Assembly: GCA_024638395.1 (NCBI GenBank)
Contig: JAHEKK010000019.1
Span: 1 to 15,512 of the forward strand
Origin: Gemmatimonadota bacterium
GTDB taxonomy: Bacteria > Gemmatimonadota > Gemmatimonadetes > Longimicrobiales > Gaopeijiaceae
Direction of reading: 5' to 3'
DNA: 15,512 nucleotides
In this document: positions 1 to 5,123 of the stretch, one piece after another
Position numbering within the stretch: the stretch's first letter is position 1
How the letters are laid out: each line of letters begins with the position of its first letter
Translations under genes and position numbers: made by a program
The notes under the pieces: model-generated
What the model was told of the DNA's origin: nothing
Database searches by the model: none
The model's input: only the letters and a program-made list of their open reading frames with translations

Positions 1-696
1 CCCGCCCTCTCCGCCCCCTTTGCCGGTCTGTCCCGGAGGCCCCCCCTTGATGTAAAGGCGCATGCCAACGTCACCGCCGCGGAAGTTGGACCCGTACCCG
101 ATGCCGTTGCTACCTCCGGGCTCTCCATTCCAGGGCGAATAGTTGTCTGGTGGGTTGCTATAGTCCCACTCCTCGCCCGGGTCAGGAAGGTCATTGGCGA
201 CGACGGTGTCCGCGTCATTGTCGTCCCAGATATCCGGTGGCGTGAACGGGAGCACACACTGGCTGACGGTGCCGCCGTCGCTCACCCTGGCCACCGCTCT
301 GGCCTGGACGTCGATATCGAAGATGCCCAGAAGCCGCGCAAACCAGGATGGGATGTTTTGCCGAGTCACCACTACTTCCACTTCTCTGGTGTCCCAGTCC
401 GGATCAATTGCCACTTCCGAAGGCTGCACCATGACCTGGTCGACGTAGTTCACGGTTGCATAGGCAAGGGCCCGCGTGTTGGCCTCCGCTTCGGCTGCCA
501 GGCCGACCTCGTCGATGAAAGCGCTGGCTCCCGCCAAGGCCGCCGCATCTGCGACGCGTTGCGCCTCGCTTCGTGCGTTGAACCCCAAACCCACGTCGAT
601 GGCCAGAGCCATCGAAGCAAGGAGGCCGAGCAGCAGAATCGCGAAAAGGGCGAGCGTTCCGCCGCGTTTGTTCTTGATTATGGAGATCAACCTCAT
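1..696 (-). CDS. tadG: TadG-like pilus assembly protein, N-terminal part (gene runs off the window)
   Basis: Reading the minus strand from ATG at 696 gives 232 codons without a stop, open at base 1, so the C-terminus is missing. The protein starts MRLISIIKNKRGGTLALFAI, followed by a hydrophobic helix (about residues 14-34) and the stretch DVGLGFNARSEAQRVADAAA at 36-55. This basic stub, single membrane helix and Q-x-x-A-D-A-A-A-L-A-G pattern is the signature of the TadE/TadG family (TadG N-terminal domain). TadG is an inner-membrane-anchored, pilin-like component needed for Flp pilus assembly. The region after about residue 150 is rich in Asp, Gly, Pro and Asn and ends in glycine-rich sequence. 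It lacks the Glu at +5 seen in the processed pilins Flp and TadE of this window. It lies downstream of the GT-C gene on the same strand, 193 bases away, and opposite in direction to the main tad operon. No strong Shine-Dalgarno is visible. The family call is firm; the exact subtype is not. Confidence 0.85.
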   Translation of the reverse strand, partial: MRLISIIKNKRGGTLALFAILLLGLLASMALAIDVGLGFNARSEAQRVADAAALAGASAFIDEVGLAAEAEANTRALAYATVNYVDQVMVQPSEVAIDPDWDTREVEVVVTRQNIPSWFARLLGIFDIDVQARAVARVSDGGTVSQCVLPFTPPDIWDDNDADTVVANDLPDPGEEWDYSNPPDNYSPWNGEPGGSNGIGYGSNFRGGDVGMRLYIKGGPPGQTGKGGGEGG

Positions 697-755
697 CGCA
701 GTCCCGTTCTCGTTACCGTGGCCGGTTAGAATCCAAACAATCCCAGAGGGCCGGG

Positions 756-772
756 AAGCAAGTTTCGAGCCG
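756..772 (-). promoter_or_regulatory. Candidate sigma-54 (-24/-12) promoter for tadG
   Basis: On the minus strand, 772 down to 756 reads CGGCTCG-AAAC-TTGCTT. Against the sigma-54 consensus TGGCACG-N4-TTGCW it matches 10 of 12 defined positions. It has the GG and GC pairs at the required 10-base separation and a perfect TTGC. The predicted start of transcription is near 746, about 50 bases ahead of the tadG ATG at 696. This was found by eye and has no experimental or statistical support. Confidence 0.4.
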
Positions 773-787
773 AAATACAGGGCCTGG

Positions 788-810
788 TGGGGGTAGGTAC
801 GACGCCCCCA
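788..810 (-). other. Hairpin between the GT-C gene and tadG
   Basis: TGGGGG (788-793) can pair with CCCCCA (805-810) around an 11-base loop. It lies in the 193-base gap between the GT-C stop (890) and the tadG start (696), just upstream of the candidate tadG promoter. No T-tract follows on the minus strand, so it is not a standard intrinsic terminator. It may still mark the end of the GT-C transcript. Confidence 0.25.
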
Positions 811-889
811 TGGAGAGCTTGTGGTTCGTCAGGTGACTCGACTCCGCAGCATCGTCGCGCCTCTGCAACGTCAAGTATGCCTTCTGATC

Positions 890-2758
890 CTAGCTCGAGG
901 GCCCCCGGGTTGCTGCCGCCGCCAGGTCGATCTCCAGAATCTGGATCGAGGGGGCGGACGGGTCCGCCGGAAGCGGCCGAATCCATGGAGGGTAATCCTG
1001 CGCCACCAGTCGACCGTAGACCGTCGCCTCTTCGTCTTGGCCGACGTACGGCAACCAGAACAGGTTGGGGCAGATCGCGATATGGGTGATTCCGCGCTCG
1101 AGGATGATTGCCCGGGCCTCGGCATCCGTACCGCTCATGACCCGGTGGCTGGCCATGATGCCGTCTTCGTTTCGATGATAGGGCGTGGCCACGACGCGGC
1201 TCCCGGTCCGATAAAGGACTTCGGGCCCCCAGAAGATCGGGGCGAGCAAGATCGGCGACACGTCCGGCACACCGCGGAGTGAGCTCAGGCCCTCGATGAC
1301 GGCAGAGGGCCCGCACGCATCGATCTCCGCGTAGTCCTTTCGACCGCCGAGAGCGGTACCGAGGACGGCCGATGTGGCCACGGGGCCGATCGCAACGGAG
1401 CACACCACCCCGACCCTGAGCGCCGCCTGGAGAAGTGACGGTCGGACGCGCCGCAAAGCACCTAGGGCCCTGGACAGCCCCCAGGCCAGCGGCAGGGTGC
1501 TGATCAGGTGTACATAGGCTTCCCACCGGACCTGCTCGAACGTCGCGAGCCCTTGAAACCACACCAGAGCCAGACCCAAGGCAAGCCAAATCCTACGGTG
1601 TTCGGGACCTTGGGACAGGAAGCCCCAGATGCACAACGGAAGCCCGTATAGGAACGGTTCCGTCGCCATCATGATTTCGGTCGCGTCGATCCGGCCCACG
1701 AGGGGTACGTACTCGGCCGTGTGGTCCAACCACAAGGACCACAACTCAGGTGGGAAATCAGCGGCCGGCCCTCCCCAGAAGCCGGGGAAGAGCAATGCCA
1801 TGATTGACGCACAGACGGCGGCACCAGCGACGGCCGTCGTCCAGCGGGCCGTCGGGCCCCTCTCAGATCGGATGGCCGTCGAAAGCGCCCAGAAGACTGC
1901 CATCAAGCCGAACAACACCGAGTGGACAACGGACAGGCGATCGTACTCAACAGAGAGCGTCCCCGCCTGCGGCCCGTCCAAAGCGAGAGCAAGGACGCAC
2001 ACGGCCGTGGCTGCCGCCGCGACCCACAGGTTCGCCTTGGCGGCCTCTCGGTCGCCGCTCATCACCCATTGGAAACCGAGGGCAGCAAGCAGGGGAAGAG
2101 CGGTGACCAGTCCTTCTGTACTGATCCAAAGGCCGATGCCTATACCCACGCCCGTGAGGGCCCCGGAGATTCGAGTCGGCCTCAGAAGCGTGTGACAAGC
2201 CCCGACCAGGGCTAGCGCAAAGACCGCCGCCTGAACCCCGTGATGGTCGGGCCGAGCGTAGGAAAACAGGACAATTACATAGGGTTGCGTGACGAGAAGG
2301 AGACCCACGAAGGGGATTCCGCCGCCGAATCCGAGGCGACGGGCCAGCATTGTCAGCAGGGCGATCGTGGCCAACCCCATGATGGGCGCGGACAGGTAGG
2401 CGGCAACGTGGAGCGCCTCCTGGGGCGGCCAGAAGAGGCGCAACGGCAGAGATCCGCCGATCAGAAACCAGTCCCAGAGCCAGGGCCAATGGAGGGCGTC
2501 ACCGTATGGAGCGTTGCTCCCGGCGATCACGCCCGACGAACAACCCACGCCCCCCCAGCACTCCACTATCCGGTGAAGCCTCATGTAGGAGTCCGGCCCG
2601 CTGAACGTGCCATCCAGGGGTCCCCAGACCCCAAGCGCCAGCGCGCCGAGCTGCACCAGCGCCATGGCTATGGCGCCGACCAGTAATCCCTCGGCTACTC
2701 CCGGCTCCGAAGTCGATACCTCCGGCGCCTTGTCTTGGCGTTTTCTCATGAGAAGCAC
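890..2758 (-). CDS. Putative GT-C family membrane glycosyltransferase (STT3/PglB-like)
   Basis: A 622-residue protein with about a dozen hydrophobic segments. After a first helix (about 22-45) it has G-P-D-S-Y-M-R (D56), then a G-D-A-L-H-W-P-W-L-W-D motif at 86-96, and R-P-D-H-H-G-V-Q at 169-176 (D171, H172, H173). A glycine-rich helix ends in W-I-S-T-E-G-L (E215). An Asp in the first external loop, an H-W motif and a later D-H-H motif recall a family of bacterial oligosaccharyltransferase-like GT-C enzymes. These use polyprenyl-linked sugar donors at the outer face of the inner membrane. The C-terminal part (from about residue 440) looks soluble and periplasmic. The start is uncertain: GTG at 2758 (GGAG 10 bases upstream) or ATG at 2749, three codons later. 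It diverges from flp and lies upstream of tadG, so a role in modifying the pilus is plausible, but this is only inferred from position. Donor and acceptor are unknown. Confidence 0.6.
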   Translation of the reverse strand: MLLMRKRQDKAPEVSTSEPGVAEGLLVGAIAMALVQLGALALGVWGPLDGTFSGPDSYMRLHRIVECWGGVGCSSGVIAGSNAPYGDALHWPWLWDWFLIGGSLPLRLFWPPQEALHVAAYLSAPIMGLATIALLTMLARRLGFGGGIPFVGLLLVTQPYVIVLFSYARPDHHGVQAAVFALALVGACHTLLRPTRISGALTGVGIGIGLWISTEGLVTALPLLAALGFQWVMSGDREAAKANLWVAAAATAVCVLALALDGPQAGTLSVEYDRLSVVHSVLFGLMAVFWALSTAIRSERGPTARWTTAVAGAAVCASIMALLFPGFWGGPAADFPPELWSLWLDHTAEYVPLVGRIDATEIMMATEPFLYGLPLCIWGFLSQGPEHRRIWLALGLALVWFQGLATFEQVRWEAYVHLISTLPLAWGLSRALGALRRVRPSLLQAALRVGVVCSVAIGPVATSAVLGTALGGRKDYAEIDACGPSAVIEGLSSLRGVPDVSPILLAPIFWGPEVLYRTGSRVVATPYHRNEDGIMASHRVMSGTDAEARAIILERGITHIAICPNLFWLPYVGQDEEATVYGRLVAQDYPPWIRPLPADPSAPSIQILEIDLAAAATRGPSS

Positions 2759-2761
2759 GAG

Positions 2762-2777
2762 TGCAAGGCTCCGGCCA
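2762..2777 (-). promoter_or_regulatory. Weak sigma-54-like element at the start of the GT-C gene
   Basis: Minus-strand reading of 2777 to 2762 gives TGGCCGG-AGCC-TTGCA, 10 of 12 positions of the sigma-54 consensus with correct GG-N10-GC spacing. Transcription would begin near 2751, after the GTG at 2758 and two bases before the ATG at 2749. A real site would therefore mean a leaderless message starting at the ATG. That makes it the least certain of the three such elements in the window. Confidence 0.2.
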
Positions 2778-2851
2778 GCATGGCCCGTTGATCAGGGGGT
2801 GCGAATATGGCTCTTGTCCGGTGTGGTATCTTTGCGACAGTTGGTCGATCA

Positions 2852-2867
2852 GCCCCGCACCTGGGGC
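2852..2867. promoter_or_regulatory. Inverted repeat in the divergent region, possible activator site
   Basis: GCCCC (2852-2856), six bases, GGGGC (2863-2867). It lies at about -87 to -72 relative to the predicted sigma-54 start of flp, where enhancer-binding proteins often bind. The motif GATCAG also occurs twice nearby, at 2790-2795 and 2847-2852. No factor can be named from the sequence. Confidence 0.2.
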
Positions 2868-2912
2868 GGTTTCGATCTTCCGATTCCGTAGGTTTGACAA
2901 CGATCTGGACGT

Positions 2913-2928
2913 TGGCACGGGGCTTGTC
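2913..2928 (+). promoter_or_regulatory. Candidate sigma-54 (-24/-12) promoter for the flp-tad operon
   Basis: TGGCACG (2913-2919) is the perfect -24 half. Four bases follow, then TTGTC (2924-2928), which differs from TTGCW in its last two bases, including the usually conserved C. The total is 10 of 12 positions. The predicted start is near 2939, giving a leader of about 97 bases before the flp ATG. A perfect sigma-70 -35 box TTGACA (2894-2899) also lies here, but no credible -10 box is found 16-18 bases after it. Confidence 0.4.
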
Positions 2929-2944
2929 ATGAGTTCCCCCGTCA

Positions 2945-3002
2945 ACCCGCAATACGGGTGGCCCCGGAGCAGGAATCCGGGTTCGTTGGCGGACCCCCCG
3001 CC
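2945..3002 (+). promoter_or_regulatory. Hairpin-rich 5' leader of flp
   Basis: Three consecutive short hairpins fill the predicted leader: ACCCG/CGGGT (2945-2949 with 2955-2959), CCCGG/CCGGG (2963-2967 with 2977-2981) and GGCGG/CCGCC (2988-2992 with 2998-3002). The sequence AACCCG (2944-2949) can alternatively pair with CGGGTT (2978-2983), which would disrupt the first two. The stretch from 3004 to the Shine-Dalgarno is predicted to be mostly unpaired. It resembles no riboswitch class that I recognise, and it may simply stabilise the pilin message. Confidence 0.3.
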
Positions 3003-3023
3003 GATAACTCTTCACCCCCCTTT

Positions 3024-3029
3024 GGAGGG
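3024..3029 (+). promoter_or_regulatory. Strong Shine-Dalgarno that fixes the flp start
   Basis: GGAGGG lies six bases before the ATG at 3036. It selects this start over an upstream in-frame ATG at 2958, which would add 26 residues unlike any Flp leader and has no comparable site. Confidence 0.85.
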
Positions 3030-3035
3030 AACCCA

Positions 3036-3209
3036 ATGCAGCTCCTTTCCAACCTCTGGAAGGACGAAGGCGGTCAGACCTTCGTCGAGTACGCTGTGAT
3101 CCTCGCCGTGATTTCTCTCGGCATGATCGCTGCGCTCACGGTGTTCCGCACGGAGCTTCAGGCCGTGTACGCCACGATCACCGCACGTCTGGCCCAGGCG
3201 CCGAACTAG
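3036..3209 (+). CDS. flp: Flp-type major pilin (class III/type IVc prepilin)
   Basis: A 57-residue protein starting MQLLSNLWKDEGGQTFVEYA. It carries the Flp processing motif: a short leader ending in Gly13, then Q-T-F-V-E-Y, giving Glu at +5 and Tyr at +6 of the mature pilin. A hydrophobic helix (about residues 20-37) and a short C-terminal tail ending in Pro-Asn follow. Cleavage between G13 and Q14 would leave a 44-residue pilin, typical for Flp subunits, which polymerise through this helix into thin bundled adhesive fibres. The adjacent tadV gene supplies the expected peptidase. It is the first gene of the operon, has the best ribosome-binding site of the cluster, and is followed by a strong hairpin. 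This fits a subunit made in excess over the machinery. Only one flp copy is present. Confidence 0.95.
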   Translation: MQLLSNLWKDEGGQTFVEYAVILAVISLGMIAALTVFRTELQAVYATITARLAQAPN

Positions 3210-3220
3210 GGCAGGCGCGA

Positions 3221-3260
3221 GTACCGTCAGCGGGGCCTTATCGGGGCCCCGCTGCGGTAT
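3221..3260 (+). terminator. Strong hairpin after flp, probable partial terminator or mRNA processing element
   Basis: ACCG-T-CAGCGGGGCC (3223-3237) pairs with GGCCCCGCTGCGGT (3245-3258) to form a 14-bp stem with a single bulged T (3227) and a 7-base loop. One or two further pairs are possible at the base. No run of T follows, so it is not a classical rho-independent terminator. It sits in the 77-base gap between flp and tadV, where partial termination or protection from 3' decay would raise pilin expression relative to the assembly genes. Confidence 0.6.
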
Positions 3261-3286
3261 TCACCTCAACCGAAGTGGATATTTGA

Positions 3287-3796
3287 ATGCTTGGCGGTCT
3301 CCTCCTTGTCACAGTAGTCCTGGCAGCTCTCAGCGACGTGCGAGAAAGACGGATCCCGAATTGGATTTCGGTTTCTGGTTTGTTTCTGGCACTGGCCGTA
3401 CGGGCTCTGCCAGGCGGTCCCGAGTTGATGCCTGGGCTGACGGGATTCGGGTTGGCCGCTCTTTGTACTGTGCCGATGTTCGCCTTCGGGGTCATGGGAG
3501 GTGGTGATACGAAGCTCCTCATGGCCGTGGGCGGATTCCTCGGCCCCGTGGGATTCCTGGCGGCCTTCCTGTACGCAGCCCTCGTAGGAGGCGTGATGGC
3601 TTTCTGGAATGCCCACAGAACCGACTCCCTCCGCGCCCTGGTCCAGCGCACGATCGCGTTCGTAATCACAACAGCCAGTCTGGGCCGTAGGGGGATTGCC
3701 GCCTCCGTCAGCGCTCCTGGGGCGGTGACCATCCCCTACGGTGTGGCCATCGCACTTGGAGCGGTCGCTGCCCAGTATCTTCCTTTCGCCCTATGA
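3287..3796 (+). CDS. tadV: Prepilin peptidase TadV/CpaA (type IV leader peptidase family)
   Basis: A 169-residue, mostly hydrophobic protein with about five or six membrane segments, the size of the short TadV/CpaA peptidases that lack the N-methylase domain of PilD. Both catalytic aspartates of this family of aspartyl proteases are visible: D17 in S-D-V-R-E-R-R-I-P-N, and D74 in G-G-G-D-T-K-L-L, the G-x-G-D motif, at the start of a membrane segment. It would cleave Flp after Gly13 and probably TadE after Gly16 at the cytoplasmic face of the inner membrane. The ATG at 3287 has only a weak purine-rich site upstream, consistent with low expression compared with flp. It ends 10 bases before the tadE start. 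Confidence 0.93.
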   Translation: MLGGLLLVTVVLAALSDVRERRIPNWISVSGLFLALAVRALPGGPELMPGLTGFGLAALCTVPMFAFGVMGGGDTKLLMAVGGFLGPVGFLAAFLYAALVGGVMAFWNAHRTDSLRALVQRTIAFVITTASLGRRGIAASVSAPGAVTIPYGVAIALGAVAAQYLPFAL

Positions 3797-3806
3797 GAGA
3801 CCATCG

Positions 3807-4238
3807 ATGAGACACCGAGAACTTCTCAGGCGGTTCCGTCGAGGCGAGGCCGGCCAGGCCATCGTCGAGTTCGCCGTCATCTTGCCTGTGTTCCTCCTGA
3901 TGGTGCTGGGCATGATTGACCTGGCGCGAGCATGGAACGCGAAACAGGTCATCACCGATGCCGCCCGTGAAGGCGCTCGCTGGGGTGTCGTTCGCGAACC
4001 GCCGGTCGACGCGGCCTTCATCAACGGGGTCATTGCAAACGCCCTGAATTCAGCCGGGTTTGACGCGACCCAGGCCACCATCACGCTGACGCCGGCCGAC
4101 GCCGCGGGCGCTCGAGGGTCCGTGTTCAGCGTGAACGTCCAATACCCATACACCTTCGAGTTCATGGGCATCTTCATGAGCCTCGTGGGTGGCAACACGA
4201 TCCAGTTGGAGTCCCAAATCGCCATGCGCGAAGAATAA
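3807..4238 (+). CDS. tadE: TadE-like minor pseudopilin
   Basis: A 143-residue protein with a basic stub (MRHRELLRRFRRGEAG), then Q-A-I-V-E-F-A-V-I-L-P and a membrane helix to about residue 40. The conserved TadE-like stretch with D-A-A-R-E-G-A-R follows at about 51-58. G16 with Glu at +5 and Phe at +6 mirrors the Flp cleavage motif, so it is very likely a substrate of TadV, as shown for pseudopilins of this family. The rest is a small extracytoplasmic domain ending in a beta-rich segment. ATG 3807 was chosen over an in-frame upstream ATG at 3741 because the upstream one would add residues overlapping the tadV gene and spoil the leader. It is followed by rcpC after 17 bases. Confidence 0.9.
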   Translation: MRHRELLRRFRRGEAGQAIVEFAVILPVFLLMVLGMIDLARAWNAKQVITDAAREGARWGVVREPPVDAAFINGVIANALNSAGFDATQATITLTPADAAGARGSVFSVNVQYPYTFEFMGIFMSLVGGNTIQLESQIAMREE

Positions 4239-4255
4239 GCGGAGTCAGACGAGCC

Positions 4256-5071
4256 ATGAGAAGGAACAGAGTCGTATTTGTCATCGTTTTGGCCCTTGCC
4301 TCGGGTCTTCTGGCGGGATATTCCGCCCTCCAGTACCTCCAATCCAGGCCCACCCGACTGGTGGCCGCTGAGGCTCCCGGGATCGAGCGACCGGTCGTAG
4401 TTGCTGCTCGTGACGTGCCCCTGGGGGCGCTTCTGGATCCGGAAGATCTGACGGTGGTCGATTGGCCATCCGAGGCCATCCCCGCCGGCTTCCAGAGCCA
4501 GATGAGTGATCTGATCGGGCGTGCCGCGGTTGCGCCCATGCGGCGGAACGAGCCGGTGCTCGAGAGCAAGCTGGCGGGCGTTGGCGCCCAGGGCGGTCTG
4601 ACGGCCGTGATCCCCGAGGGGATGCGGGCGTTGAGCGTTCGGGTAGACGAGGTGGTCGGTGTTGCCGGTTTCGTCCGTCCGGGGACACGGGTAGATGTGT
4701 TGGTGACCCTGACTAACCAGGGCCCTGCGCAGACCCGCTCCATTCTGCAGAACATGCAGACGATCGCCGCCGGACAGGCCTACCAGGAAGACCCCGAGGG
4801 TAACCCCCAGGTGGTGCCGGTCATCACGCTGCTCGTGACGCCGGAAGAAGCCGAGATTCTGACCCTTGCTTCGAACCAGGGCAGAATCCAGATGGCCCTT
4901 CGCCCCAGCCTCGACCTCGAAGAGGTGGAGACGCGTGGGATCCGGGTTTCCGAGCTCCTGCGGACCCGGAGCACCGGCGCTACTCAGGTGCGCCGTGCCA
5001 CCACCACGATTGAGCAGCCGAGCATCGTCGAGGTCTATCAGGGCGGCAAGAAGACCCTGGTGTCCTACTAG
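4256..5071 (+). CDS. rcpC: Flp pilus assembly protein RcpC/CpaB (SAF domain)
   Basis: A 271-residue protein with an N-terminal membrane anchor or signal (about 5-25). A SAF domain (about 46-107) contains A-A-R-D-V-P-L-G-A-L-L and ends M-R-R-N-E-P-V-L. It is followed by the RcpC/CpaB core with E-G-M-R-A-L-S-V-R-V-D (121-131), R-P-G-T-R-V-D-V-L-V (141-150) and L-V-T-P-E-E-A-E-I-L (193-202). All of these match the CpaB/RcpC family closely, and the length is normal. RcpC is a periplasmic component thought to help the secretin RcpA, and SAF domains in related proteins bind carbohydrate. The purine-rich GGAG at 4241 is the likely ribosome-binding site. A small hairpin and a 52-base gap separate it from rcpA. 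Confidence 0.93.
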   Translation: MRRNRVVFVIVLALASGLLAGYSALQYLQSRPTRLVAAEAPGIERPVVVAARDVPLGALLDPEDLTVVDWPSEAIPAGFQSQMSDLIGRAAVAPMRRNEPVLESKLAGVGAQGGLTAVIPEGMRALSVRVDEVVGVAGFVRPGTRVDVLVTLTNQGPAQTRSILQNMQTIAAGQAYQEDPEGNPQVVPVITLLVTPEEAEILTLASNQGRIQMALRPSLDLEEVETRGIRVSELLRTRSTGATQVRRATTTIEQPSIVEVYQGGKKTLVSY

Positions 5072-5080
5072 TCACATCCC

Positions 5081-5102
5081 TGGGGCTCAGGCCCCATTTG
5101 TT
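5081..5102 (+). terminator. Weak terminator-like hairpin between rcpC and rcpA
   Basis: TGGGGC (5081-5086), loop TCAG, GCCCCA (5091-5096), then TTTGTT. A 6-bp GC-rich stem followed by a short T-rich run has the form of a weak intrinsic terminator. It may attenuate transcription inside the operon, since downstream genes clearly continue the same pathway. Confidence 0.4.
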
Positions 5103-5110
5103 AGAAACAC

Positions 5111-5117
5111 GAGGAAG
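5111..5117 (+). promoter_or_regulatory. Shine-Dalgarno that fixes the rcpA start
   Basis: GAGGAAG lies six bases before ATG 5124. The reading frame is open upstream to 4866, inside rcpC, but that extension has no site and no signal peptide. This site places the start directly ahead of a good signal peptide. Confidence 0.7.
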
Positions 5118-5123
5118 CTTGAT

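Noticed and set aside
726..1589. Long minus-strand frame of 287 codons inside the GT-C gene
   Set aside because: It overlaps the GT-C gene in another frame, is dominated by Arg, Gly and Pro as expected for a shadow frame in GC-rich DNA, and shows no domain.
2894..2899. Perfect TTGACA -35 box suggesting a sigma-70 promoter for flp
   Set aside because: No acceptable -10 hexamer occurs 16-18 bases downstream. The overlapping -24/-12 element is a better fit, though a divergent housekeeping promoter cannot be excluded.
2958..3035. Upstream in-frame ATG for flp, adding 26 residues
   Set aside because: It would give an atypically long Pro-rich leader. The GGAGGG at 3024-3029 and Flp family length support ATG 3036.
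4866..5123. N-terminal extension of rcpA within rcpC
   Set aside because: The extension is Arg/Ser/Pro-rich, typical of a shadow frame, and would bury the signal peptide. ATG 5124 has a proper Shine-Dalgarno.
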